From Tilletia caries (taxonomy: Eukaryota > Basidiomycota > Exobasidiomycetes > Tilletiales > Tilletiaceae): a DNA stretch of 12,888 nucleotides. The stretch is from assembly GCA_032718865.1 (NCBI GenBank), contig JALUTQ010000031.1, positions 1 through 12,888 on the forward strand. The letters run 5' to 3'. A program made the position numbers and the translations under genes. Positions 1 to 8,663 of the stretch are shown one piece after another (the first letter of the stretch is position 1; each line of letters starts with the position of its first letter). Under the pieces are notes generated by a model. It saw nothing but the letters and a program-made list of their open reading frames with translations, had not been told where the DNA came from and made no database searches.

Positions 1-618
1 CGATCGATGGCTTGGATACCTGTCGATACTGGAGCCCTGGCGTCGGGAGTCGACTACTTGATCCATCCTCGGCTCATGACCAGTCACGACGAGTCCGTCA
101 CGATTGCTGGCCCCGCTGCTCTGGGAGGCCGCGACACCAAGCATATCCTCATCGGGAATCACAGCTCCCGCACCGTCCACCTGGATCGTCGCACTCCCAT
201 CGCAGACGCCGTCTTGGCCCATCTCGGAGATCGCGCCTCGTCATCGCCCTCCGTCGATCGATTCGAACTCGGGTCTCCCCTGCCTCAGGCCGATCTATGG
301 ACGGCAGCTGCCGATCCGCACGCATGGAAGCCAGAGACGGGCCGGGATGACACCACTGCTGAGCCTCTTGACTTTTTCGAGGGCGTTGAGGACCCTGCTC
401 ACGCGCTCTGCCGGGATGCTGAGACCGTCCTGGTTGATGGCCACTTCCGCGTTGGTGTTGACTCGACCGGCGCCCCTCATCCCGCCGTCGTCGAACTGCT
501 TCGCCGTCACACCGAAGCGTTTGCGTTGGATGGACGCCCCGGGCTGATCCGCGGTGTTGCGATGGAGATCCCTATCGTTGCAGACACCGAGCTTCGTTCT
601 GAACCTCCGCGCCGCGCG

Positions 619-1140
619 AGCCCGGAGAAACTTGCGAAGATGGACTCGGCATTAGACCAGCTTCTCTCCTGGGATGTGATTGAGCCGGCGGCGAGTCCTG
701 TGTCATACCCAGTGCTGATGGTGAAGCAGTACGACAAGTGGAGATTTTGCGTCGATTACCGCAATCTCAACTCCGCCACGGTGTCCGACCGGTATCCACT
801 CCCCACCGCGGACGCCATGTTCCAGACACTGCAGGGTAAACGCTGGTTTAGTTCATTAGATGCTATTCGGGGATACCACCAGCTTCCCGTCGCGGAGAAG
901 GACCGGTGGAAAACTGCGTTCGTGTGTCATCGGGGACTGTTCCAATATAAGACAGTCCCCTTCGGCCTCAAGAACGCCCCCGCCGTGTTCCAAAGGTTGA
1001 TGGATCGAGTGTTGGGATCGCTGCGATGGAAGACGGCCGTTATATACATCGACGATGTTATAGCGGCGACGGCGACATTGGAGGAACACCTCTCCACGTT
1101 GGAGACCATCCTGACCAGTGCATCGCAGATCGGCCTGAAG
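619..1140 (+). other. Reverse transcriptase domain of the Ty3/gypsy element
   Basis: This segment encodes the RNA-dependent DNA polymerase palm and fingers. Read from the ATG at 7, visible motifs are FCVDYRNLN (about residue 247), SLDAIRGYHQ with the first catalytic Asp (about 285), VPFGLKNAPAVFQRLM (about 317-332), and YIDD at 347-350, whose Asp pair is encoded at 1051-1056. All three catalytic aspartates are present. The domain is uninterrupted until the T5C5 run at 1141-1150, after which the thumb/connection continues in the +2 frame (GLFGYYRAFVPGY near 1290-1335). Motif spacing is typical for Ty3/gypsy reverse transcriptases. Confidence 0.92.
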
Positions 1141-1479
1141 TTTTTCCCCCTCCAAGTGCACCTTCGCTGTTCCAAGCCTCACCCTTCTTGGGCGCAAGGT
1201 GTCCGGAGCCGGCGTTGCCGTGTGGGAGGAGAGAGCCAAGGCCGTTCAGGAGCTGCCCCGACCACGAACCCTGCGAGACGTGTACCATGCGCTTGGGTTG
1301 TTCGGATACTATCGCGCGTTTGTTCCTGGGTATGCCGAGATTGCCGCGCCGTTGACGAGCTTGACAAAGGGGTGGCGGTACGAATCGGTCGAAGATCGGT
1401 CTCGTCTGGTCCGCGTTGATGGAACCCCCACGAACGCCGATCGCGAGCTCGTGAGCTGGGATGATGCCCAAGAGCGCAG

Positions 1480-1620
1480 CTTCAGTCAACTCAAGCGCGC
1501 CATCGCCACCCCACCAGTGCTCGCTCATCCAGACCCTACGCGCCCCTACGTCTTGTATGTAGACGCCAGCAAGTCCGCTTTCGCCGCCGCCCTCCATCAG
1601 GTGTTTGTCGACGAGGAGCT
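1480..1620 (+). other. RNase H, N-terminal half only
   Basis: After the reverse transcriptase connection, the +2 frame reads PPVLAHPDPTRPYVLYVDAS, followed by an Ala-rich strand ending ALHQV. The Asp encoded at 1562-1564 is the expected first catalytic residue of Ty3/gypsy RNase H. The remaining half, carrying the catalytic Glu, the TDH motif and the terminal DALSR motif, should follow immediately but does not. The frame instead runs into unrelated sequence, and from about 1660 another frame reads the usual RNase H-integrase linker (RWRSWLLADRYFGPLLRRM). About 100 residues are therefore missing here; they are found at 3190-3508. Confidence 0.8.
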
Positions 1621-1740
1621 GCTGTCTCCCTCCGCTTACCCGGCTGCGCCTTCCCTCTTCCGAATCCCGTTCCCGTATCCCGAGAGCGCTGGCGGTCCTG
1701 GCTGCTCGCCGATCGCTACTTCGGCCCTCTTCTCCGCCGC

Positions 1741-2880
1741 ATGGAGGCGGCTGGTGCTGATGAATCGGACGAGTGGGTGGTGGAGGATGGCGTCCTGGTT
1801 CGCCGTGTTGATGGACGATGGGCGCTACCGGACGGCGCACTGCCTTTGGCTCTGCGACTCGCGCACGAGAGCGGCGGTCACTTTGGCTATTCCAAAACGC
1901 TGTTGGCCGTGTCGAAGTCATTCTGGCGTCCACGATTGGCCGAGCACGTCCGCGCGTGGGTGGCGCACTGCCTGCTCTGCCTGAAGACGAAGCCTCGTCC
2001 TCGCGTCGGAGACTTGGATGTCGAGCACGACCCCCCCGGCTGCCGTTTGAAGACGTGTCGCTCGACGTCGTTTCGGGGTTCCCCTCGTTCCACGGCCGCG
2101 ACGCAGTTTTGTTCATCGCTGACGGCTTTTTCGCGTTTGATCATGCTGGAACCTTGCAAGTCCTCGATCGATGCTGCTGGGATCGCGGCCATTCTGAGCA
2201 ACCGCGTCCTGCGTTTGGGTTGGCGCCCCCCCGACGTTTGGTGTCGGATAGCGAGGCAAAGCTGACGGGCCAAGTGATGCAAGCCCTTGCGCGTTCGTTG
2301 GGTGCAGAGCTGAAGCCTTCGACGCCGTACCACCAGCAAGCGAACTTCGTGGAGAGGACCGTGCAAACTGTCCAGTCCGCTCTTCGCGTCTTGACTGCGG
2401 CTGGGCACGCGCCTTGTGATCGGGTTGTCGTTCCTGCCGTGGAGCTCGCTTTCAACAGCAGCCCGAACGTTACCACTGCCCATCGTCCCTTTGACCTGGT
2501 GTTCGTCGCTCATCCCGACTTGGCGCACGCGGTCTTTGACGCCGATGCCGGACGGGGAGCGGAGAGCTTTGATGATCGCCTTCTTGCTGCCTCCGAACGC
2601 CTCTCCGATGCGTACCGGGCGATTGCTTCCGCTCGCGCACAGCAGAAGCGTCGCTACGATGCGCGTCGCGGTCCTCTTCCCGTCCTACATGCGGGTGACC
2701 AGGTGTTCGTGCGACTCGGAAATCGACCGATCCCAGGACTGGGCGAGGGGAAGCTCGACGCGCGAAAGGCCGGTCCATATACTGTGCGGGAGGTCCTGTC
2801 TCCGCATCGCGTCCGCCTTGTGCTACCAGACGACTTGCGTATCAGTGACGAGTTCAGCATTGATCAACTGGATCCTCTGC
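1741..2880 (+). other. Integrase (HHCC zinc-binding, DDE core and C-terminal domains), frameshifted
   Basis: The integrase would join the cDNA copy to chromosomal DNA. The zinc-binding domain reads from the ATG at 1741: His42 and His47 (AHESGGHFGY), Cys77 and Cys80 (CLLC). The catalytic core follows in another frame after C7 at 2031-2037: LDVVSGFPSF with the first Asp at 2064-2066, VSDSEAKLTG with the second Asp at 2247-2249, and the catalytic Glu at 2352-2354 in NFVERT. A stretch between T5 at 2127 and C7 at 2226 reads in the original frame. The D-E spacing is 34 residues instead of the usual 35. The C-terminal domain contains GDQVFVRLGNRPIPGLGEGK and a KAGPYTV...HRVRLVLP SH3-like segment; no clear chromodomain follows. 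Confidence 0.85.
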
Positions 2881-2900
2881 CTGGCTCACCTGACCCTTTC

Positions 2901-2920
2901 GCGCTGCAGCGCTGCAGCGC
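2901..2920. repeat. 20-bp perfect palindrome at the integrase C-terminal frame change
   Basis: The 20 bases GCGCTGCAGCGCTGCAGCGC equal their own reverse complement and consist of overlapping CTGCAGCG units. They lie just after the integrase C-terminal domain, where the reading frame moves from the integrase frame to the frame holding the Pro/acidic extension and the displaced RNase H half. A palindrome of this kind is a plausible place for a replication slip; that link is inference. Confidence 0.6.
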
Positions 2921-3189
2921 TGCTCTCCTCCACCTGTGCCGTTACCGGCTCCTGCTGCCGAGGTCGACGAGCCCGGCGTGATTGATGAAGTCGCCGTGGG
3001 TGATGATGCGGAGGACGAGCTCGACGTCGCTCCACCACTGGGTCCTCGCGAGCGTCGCCCGCCGTTGAGCCTGCGTGACTTCGATGTCGGCGTGGTGCAT
3101 GCTGGTGCTGTTCCGTCATGGGAGGAAGTGATGCACGGTCCGATCACTGGATGCCGAGAGGTGATGAAAGACGGCAGATCAGTAACGGC

Positions 3190-3508
3190 CCGCGAACGTC
3201 CCATCGCATTTCAGTCCCGACTTACCTCGCCTTCGGAGCAGAAGCTCGTGGCCGCTGAGCTCGAGTTGTGCTGCCTGGCATGGTCCTTCGCTCGAATGGC
3301 GCACCTGTTGGAAGGCGTACCCGTGACTGTTGTCACCGACCATCTCCCCATGTCAAAGATGTTGACATCAACGGGTGCTACGCAGTACGGCCCGGTCATT
3401 TCGCGCTGCCGAGCCCTCTTACTTCCCCATCTGCACTTGCTGCGATTCGAGTACCGAACAGGCCGGAAACACTCCAATGTCGACGCCCTTTCCCGCTTGG
3501 TTGGCTGA
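3190..3508 (+). other. RNase H, C-terminal half, displaced downstream of integrase
   Basis: In one open frame this segment reads RPIAFQSRLTSPSEQKLVAA, then ELELCCLAW, then VTVVTDHLPM, and ends NVDALSRLVG followed by TGA at 3506-3508. These are the second half of a Ty3/gypsy RNase H: catalytic Glu near 3254, the Asp of TDH near 3337, and the terminal Asp of DALSR at 3482. It complements exactly what is missing at about 1600-1660. The frame is continuous upstream into a Pro/acidic segment (about 2940-3180, with the phrase RRPPLSLRDFDVGV). It is either a moved piece of the same copy or the remnant of a second copy joined here. Confidence 0.8.
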
Positions 3509-4394
3509 TTCATGCGCTTGCAACCCGAGACGGTTGGCTTTCTGCGGCGGGGATGTGCTATATTCCTGACCTGGGTGCGTACCTTACCAGAGTGTTCCCC
3601 TAACTTTTTCGCCTTGTTGAATAACAGGTCGCTGGGGGCTGGGAGTGGGATTTAAATACAGACTTAGTCAACAAAGTTAAGTAGCAGCAACTTACGCCTT
3701 GGAACCATAGTGACCTGGCTGTCGGCTGAAGCCCAAAGGCCAGGGTGTCCCTCAGACTCGATGTGGACCTCAGACCCTTATGACCTGGTAGAGATGTGCG
3801 AAGACGTGACTGGGGGGGCGTCCTCTCCCCCTCCCCTTTTTCGCGAATCTTTTTGTATCAGAAAGGTCACCAAATCTCAGCCCAGCACGGCTACGCAGAA
3901 GCTCAAGGTAGCTTCGCTACCCTTCGTCTGCTTCGCCATGCGGCTGCGACTTGCGATCGTAGCTACGAGCATCTATATCATTGTCCATGTAACATTTTTG
4001 AATGTTGATCAAACTTGCGTGAAAAAGGGATTGAGGAACTTCACACACGTAATCATCCCGCACGGCTGTATCTACCAAGGAAGCAGAAAGCAAAGAATGA
4101 TATGTCATATGATGGCTTCGCGCAGAGAGAGACAATTGACAAACAAGACGGAGAATAGCTGCGAGCGCAATGAAGATAAGATTAAAAGACTGAGGAGAAA
4201 AAAGCGTGAGGCTAATGCAGAAGGAGAGGTCAGGGGGATAGGAAACATAAGCGGCCGGGGAAGCAGACGGAAGGGACGTAGAAGACGGGTGAAGGCTGAG
4301 ACCGGAGACGAATGGGCAAAGGAATGCCAACAGAGCTTGATGCGAAGGTAAGGGAATATAGAAGAGGCAAGAGCACAGCAGAAAGAAAGTCAGA
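3509..4394. other. Spacer without a convincing gene
   Basis: This stretch is less GC-rich than its surroundings. A 213-codon open frame (3710-4351, plus) exists, but its product has no recognisable domain, no coherent composition and a very basic tail, so I do not call it a gene. A possible 3' end of the Ty3 element would be the G-rich stretch at 3544-3553 followed by TGTGC at 3554, as in a polypurine tract plus LTR start; no matching second LTR is in the window, so this is not proven. Small structures seen: a hairpin GGTAGC-TTC-GCTACC at 3907-3921 and a 12-bp palindrome TCGTAGCTACGA at 3957-3968. Confidence 0.5.
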
Positions 4395-4433
4395 TCAGGT
4401 CAGGTCAGGTCAGGTCAGCCGTCAGGTCAGGTC
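4395..4433 (+). repeat. TCAGG pentanucleotide microsatellite
   Basis: Nearly five consecutive TCAGG units run from 4395 to 4418; after CCG, two more follow at 4422-4433. The repeat lies immediately beyond the point where the minus-strand malate dehydrogenase similarity stops (about 4450), so it may mark the breakpoint of that relic. Confidence 0.85.
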
Positions 4434-4449
4434 CAGTGTTGAACATACT

Positions 4450-5060
4450 ATTGGAGTATGGAACCCTGGGCGACTTGAGAGAGGAGAAGCACAATGGTGA
4501 CGCCGAAGGTGGCCACCGACGACGGACACATTGACCTCGGCGGGCTTGACGTTGGCAATGTCGAAGTGGAAGGTGGAGGCGCGTGTGATGTCAAAGGTGG
4601 TGACCCGTGACACAGAACAGACTGTACGAAGATATGCAGTGATGAGCACCATTTTAACTCATGAAGCGTCAGAGCCGTTAGAAGAAGGAGAGGGGGTCGG
4701 GGAAAAAAACCCACCGCTTGGGGTCGTAAAGACTTGAAGACCTCGGCGACGATGGGCACGGTGGAGTTGACGGGGTTGGAGATGACGAGGTGGTGTGCTT
4801 TGGGAGCAACCTTGGCAGCGGCTTTGTCGAGGGAGAGAGCTGTCCGATGGGGCATGGTGAGTGAGGAAAGTCAGTCTACTCATCTTGACGACGTCGACCG
4901 GATTCATAAGAGCAGAGAGCTGAAAAACGAATGGGTGCGTAAGGACCTAACCCGGAGCACCTGATGCAGATGCGCGTATAAACACGAGGCTCACCTTGGA
5001 TGACAATTCGGGAGTGCTGACTGCTGGGGCCTGGGCCGGACTCAGAATGGGAACAAAGCA
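4450..5060 (-). pseudogene. Malate dehydrogenase relic (middle part, intron-containing)
   Basis: On the minus strand, 4830-4731 reads KAAAKVAPKAHHLVISNPVN and then STVPIVAEVFK, the highly conserved segment of mitochondrial-type malate dehydrogenase (oxidation of malate to oxaloacetate with NAD). A YDPKR-like end in a shifted frame meets a GTGGGT donor at 4713; an acceptor CAG ends at 4622 (92-nt intron). The next exon (4621 to about 4450) reads VTTFDITRASTF, then NVKPAEVNVSVVGGH, and after another frameshift GVTIVLLLSQ. Upstream, weaker pieces (ALMNPVDVV near 4900; SSQHSRIVIQG near 5000) fit the expected order of MDH but alone would not be convincing. The catalytic His of VGGH is present. Similarity ends at about 4450 with roughly the last third of the protein absent. 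Frameshifts are not at homopolymers, so this is a true relic. Confidence 0.75.
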
Positions 5061-5458
5061 GAGACTGGTATGGGTAAGTGGTATCAGCCATCAGGTTAAG
5101 CAGGAAAAAGCAAAACAGCGGTGAGCATCATTAACTTGAACCTTGGTGAGCAGAGAGCGGTTAAAAAGAAATCGAGGGGGATTGTGCAATTCGCATGATG
5201 CTTGTCGGGCTTCGATGGAAGCGTGAAGAAAGGCTGGCGGTGTTGGTTGTCGTCTGTCGAGTGTCGAACCCTGTGCCAGAAGTTGCAGGACTAGATTTGG
5301 TCAAGGGTCTACTGATTCAGAATGGTGTGTTGTGTTGGTAGTTGCGAAGAAAAGTCCCAAACTACGAGCCTGAATGGCAAAAAGCTTACGGCCGTAAGGC
5401 GGGAGCCGCCCTATAACCCCTTAACTAAAGTTAGGGGAATGGCTATCGGCCGATACTC
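5061..5458. other. Spacer, nothing coding recognised
   Basis: No open frame here has protein-like features in either strand. A 14-bp palindrome CTTACGGCCGTAAG lies at about 5386-5399, and a near-palindrome CCCCTTAACTAAAGTTAGGGG occupies the bases just after 5416. The 13 bases at 5427-5439 are the exact reverse complement of 3595-3607, too short alone to define element ends. The left end of the downstream Crypton may fall in this stretch; no terminal inverted repeat is expected for that family. Confidence 0.4.
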
Positions 5459-5710
5459 TGCCTCCACTTCTCTCTTCTCGATTCCTTTCCTTTCTCTTCC
5501 TTTTTCCCTTCGTTCCGCTCTGCTCCGTTCCGTCCCGTTCCGCTCCGTTCCCTCCGCTTCCCGTTCTCTTCCCTTCTCTGCTTCCTCGGCTCAACTCTCG
5601 TGATCACGCCATGATCATCACTCGAGACCAACACCTCTCTAGAGCAACACTTCCCTTCTCGATTGTATCTTTCCCTTTCCTCTCTCCATCAATTCAAACA
5701 ACTCCTTGCT
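5459..5710 (+). promoter_or_regulatory. Pyrimidine-rich leader upstream of the Crypton gene
   Basis: From 5459 to about 5600 the plus strand is almost entirely C and T, with degenerate CCGTTCCGCT-type units at about 5510-5555. Long CT-rich blocks just upstream of the start codon are common in filamentous fungi and basidiomycetes as transcription start or promoter context. It lies 130 bp ahead of the ATG at 5730 in the matching orientation. There is no clear TATA box. A promoter role is inference; a variable simple repeat is the alternative. Confidence 0.45.
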
Positions 5711-5729
5711 ATAGTACGTTAGTACAATC

Positions 5730-7985
5730 ATGGCACGGGGCGAAAACATGCGACAGGCCCAGCTCGCCGATCTGTTTGTCCTTCCCCTTCCAAACGAGGG
5801 AGCGCAAGATGCGTCCGCCGTAGTGTTGATCATGGACAACGGGAAGACTAACGCCTACGGTAGGATCGACTACGGTGGATGCATGAGGGCGAAAAATGCG
5901 TCCGAATGTCCGCACAATGCCCTTGCTTTCTCTCTTTTCCAGCGCTTTCACATCGACAACGAGCCCTTTCCCACCTTCCAACGACGCGAAAACTGGTACC
6001 ATTTTCACCTCCTCGTGCACGAGGAACGGACCGTCGCTATGCAGTACAACAACCACTACCACATCATGAAGAGGATTCTTGGGTCGCTTGATATCCACAC
6101 ATCCAAGAAGACTCATTTGAACCGAGGCGGAGCAGCACGGCATGGGGAGGACAGTGGGGCGAGCGAGGGTGAGATTCGTAGGGCAGGTCGATGGAACGTC
6201 CAGCAGATGCAAGGATGCTACCTCACAGGCCTTCCTCGAAAGGCCATGCGCGCCCTCGCAGGATTCCCGACGAAGCCAGGAGCTTACCATCTTCCCAGAG
6301 CCACCATCAATCCTCCCCCAGCCCTCCTCAACAAGATCTGGCCGGATGTCGAAGGCGCACTCCTCGGAATCGAGCAAGGCCGCCTGGAGAAGGACCTGGC
6401 GGCACAGGGCTTCCTCCGCCTTCTCGTCTATCTGCGCACGGTTCTCGTCCAGGATGCTGTTGTCATGCGCAAGCAGTTCCCCCAACATCCAATCTTCCAG
6501 CACACCATCTTTGCCGATCCACTCTTCATCGACTATGCAAAGAACCTCGAAGTAGCGCTGGACAAGAACGAGCGACCTCTTTCCGTTTCCGTACAGGAGA
6601 TCTTGCCCGAGGTCCATCGATACCTTCTGGATATGCAGCGCGACCAGCAAGCTGCACACCTCGTCACCCAGCACACCAACAGCACCATTTTGCAGCTTGC
6701 TGGTCTCGTCCAAGGCGCCTTTACCTCCATCCTCAACGAGGTCGACTCTCTTGCCAACAGGGAAGTCAAAGTGACCGTCCATATCGAGCAGCATCAGCAG
6801 CGCACCGGCTCTTCTCCTGTCGCTGTCGCAGCCCTGGCTCAATCAGTCGGTGAGCCCTCCGACTGCCTCACATGCTCCCCCCTTCTCAGACTATCCTTCT
6901 CATGACCTTCTTGCTCTCCATCTCTTCTTCACCAGCTGCCCCTTCTTCTACAGTGCCGCGACAGCTCCTGGGCCTTCCCACAACAGCCGCCATCGCCTCC
7001 TCGTCTTCTCCTTTGGTTCCGCTCTCGCCCCTGTCTCGCCCTTCTCGTCAGCTGCGCCGTTCCCGTCAGCTGCTCCGCTCTCGGCTTCAGCTTTCACGTC
7101 TTCTTCTGCTCTCGTTCTCGCCTCCTCTACATCTGCCTCTACATCTGCGGTCATCACGCCTCCTTCTCCTTCTCCACCTGCTCGCGCCCTCACCGTTGCG
7201 CCTCACGCCCTGACCGTTGCGCCTCATTCGTCAGCCGCTGTCTCTGAGGATTCATCTGCTGCTGTGGTGCGTACCTGCTCGTGTGTGCTTGCTTGCGTGT
7301 CGTGTCTCATCCTCTCTTACTGACTTCACTTCACTTCCTTTGTATTATCTACCTTTGCAGCGCGATGGTATGTTACATGTTGTGGCTGGCTCGTTGTGAC
7401 TCGCTCCAAGAGTGTACACTGAGTATTGAAGCTGATCCGCGTGCTTGCCTTCCTGCTCTAGACCGTCTCTCCATCACCAGCAACGAGGACGAGAACATCG
7501 AACACCAGTTGGAGTCAGAACAGCAGCAGCAGCGCTCAGAGCAGCCCCCTCTACTTCTCCCCTCCCCCTCGTCCTCGTTGCCATCTCAGTCTCCAGCATT
7601 TGCTCTGCCTCTGCGAGGAGGAGCAGCAGCAGCAGCAGCGGAGGAGGAGACGGTGCCGATATTTCAGCAGAGCCGCGCGTTGACAAGCATAGTTCACGTG
7701 TGGCAAGAGTACGAGAAGGGCATCAACCACGGACCGGCGGTGCGAGACTTGGAGGCTCGATGGCAGCACAAGTGGAGGACAGACACGAAGAGTCGGAAAT
7801 TTTTCTCTCAGCGTAACAAGATATATGCCAAGGTCATGCGCCTCGCACACGACAAGCGCATCACAGAGGTTCAAGCGGCACAGGCACTGGAGAACGCACG
7901 GGTGGCTTTGAAGCGGTCGGTGGACTGGTGCCAGAAAAAAAACGCAGATACTCTTTTTACTGCTACAGTATCGTGCTTGAGGTAG
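5730..7985 (+). CDS. Crypton-type tyrosine recombinase with C-terminal GCR1_C-like domain (spliced)
   Basis: This is the transposase-like gene of a Crypton, a fungal DNA transposon that moves through a tyrosine recombinase; yeast Ndc10 is a relative of this family. Exon 1 (5730-6849) carries the catalytic domain: RGENMRQAQLADLF with the box A Arg (Arg8), a GKTN Lys at 39, KKTHLNRG giving His129-x-x-Arg132, GRW with Trp155, and the nucleophile Tyr164 in GCYLTGLP. All expected catalytic residues are present. A Ser/Ala/Pro-rich linker follows. The last exon (7462-7985) has a polyQ run, then VHVWQEYEKGINHGPAV...WR and a basic helical segment (about 7671-7945) resembling GCR1_C DNA-binding domains. 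Introns: donor 6850 with uncertain acceptor (6889, 7051, 7069 and 7090 all keep phase), 7267-7360, and 7368-7461. The usual N-terminal SAM-like core-binding domain is not visible before the ATG; an in-frame TAG lies at 5712. The gene may be 5'-truncated, or an upstream exon may be missed. Confidence 0.85.
7361..7367 (+). other. Predicted 7-nt microexon in the Crypton gene
   Basis: The exon ending at 7266 (phase 0, before GTGCGT) cannot be spliced directly to 7462 without leaving the GCR1_C frame. An acceptor TTTGCAG ends at 7360, and the seven bases CGCGATG precede a strong GTATGT donor at 7368, whose acceptor CTCTAG ends at 7461. Including these seven bases exactly restores the frame of the C-terminal domain (Arg-Asp-Asp-Arg-Leu across the junctions). 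Both flanking introns are 94 nt. Alternative splice sites or a sequence error could also explain the frame. Confidence 0.4.
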
Positions 7986-8663
7986 TAGTGTAGTCTCTCA
8001 GTTCTTCCCTTCATTCTTTTTCACTCTTTGTATTTTTTCGTCAAACGTTCACGGCTCTGGAACTGCATTCATTCGGTGACTGTAACGATCGATGTGCATT
8101 GTGATCCTGTTTGAATGCTGATGTCGAAAGGGGAGAGGAGAGAAGGAGAAAGATGTGCCGGGGCTCGGGTGCGAGCTTGATTCGTGCCGGAGCCGAGTTC
8201 CCCACGCACCCCGAGTACCCAACCCGACCCGACAGCAAAGCGCACCGAGACGCGCATTTCCTCGCCGAGCGCGAGAGGGAAATCTGATCTGATCCTGTTC
8301 CCTGAAAAGAGAAAGAGAGAGAGAACAGAGAAAGAGAAACAGGGAGGAAAAGAGGCAAGAGGAAGACAGAAGAAGAAGAAAGACAAAGAGAGGTTGTCAG
8401 CTCAAGTGGGTGGTCAGCGATAGCAGCAGCAGCAATGTAAGACGCCCACGCACCCGGTATGACATGCGCGCAGCTGCGGTAAAGAAGAAGTGGAGTGAAG
8501 CAGAAGCAGGGGCGAGAGGAGGTGAGGGTGAGCAGGGCAGAAGCACGATAGATGCAGATGGGAACAAGAGAGAAAGAGAACGCGGTTTCAGTAAGGGTTA
8601 GCTGCTCAAGGACGCGTCCGTATCATACTGACTCTTAGATAGCTGATGTCTGATGAGCGCGCA
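7986..8663. other. Purine-rich intergenic spacer
   Basis: I see no gene here. The 3' flank of the Crypton gene is T-rich just after the stop (8000-8040), compatible with a terminator or polyadenylation region, but no clear AATAAA is present. From 8304 to 8393 the plus strand is almost all A and G, with only isolated C residues. Open frames crossing this area encode only low-complexity peptides and are rejected. The right end of the Crypton is probably somewhere in this stretch. Confidence 0.45.

Larger units (their letters stand above)
1..3508 (+). pseudogene. Ty3/gypsy-type retrotransposon Pol polyprotein, 5'-truncated, frameshifted and rearranged
   Basis: This is the pol region of a Ty3/gypsy LTR retrotransposon, which would copy element RNA into DNA and insert it. 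The 5' part, including Gag and the protease active site, is outside the window; the first 200 residues look like the post-protease linker. Domains in order are reverse transcriptase, the N-terminal half of RNase H, the RNase H-integrase linker, the integrase zinc-binding domain, the integrase core, an integrase C-terminal domain, a Pro/acidic extension, and finally the C-terminal half of RNase H. The reading frame changes several times: near 1141-1150 (T5C5), around 1600-1680, at 2031-2037 (C7), at 2127-2131 (T5), at 2226-2232 (C7), and near 2900-2940. The RNase H order is abnormal. No complete polyprotein can be read, so this copy is very probably inactive unless the shifts are sequencing errors. 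Family assignment is firm from the motifs; the clade within Ty3/gypsy is not resolved. Confidence 0.9.

Noticed and set aside
1058..2116. A 352-codon minus-strand open frame antisense to the Ty3 pol region
   Set aside because: It runs opposite to clear reverse transcriptase and integrase motifs and has the Arg/Pro/Gly-rich composition typical of GC-rich shadow frames.
3544..3700. Polypurine tract and start of a 3' LTR of the Ty3 element
   Set aside because: A G-rich stretch followed by TGTGC is suggestive, but no second LTR copy, no defined CA end and no primer-binding site are in the window.
3710..4351. A 213-codon plus-strand open frame
   Set aside because: No domain, erratic composition, very basic Arg/Lys tail from AG-rich DNA, and no promoter-like context. 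Open by chance as far as I can tell.
3595..5439. A 13-bp inverted match (3595-3607 and 5427-5439) as possible ends of a 1.8-kb element around the MDH relic
   Set aside because: Thirteen bases with no extension on either side and no target duplication are not enough; chance or local palindromes explain it.
5709..6842. A 377-codon minus-strand open frame antisense to the Crypton exon
   Set aside because: It mirrors the recombinase exon, which has clear catalytic motifs on the plus strand; the antisense product has no recognisable motif.
8041..8423. Minus- and plus-strand open frames over the purine tract
   Set aside because: Products are low-complexity Phe/Leu/Ser or Lys/Glu/Arg strings from a simple-sequence region.
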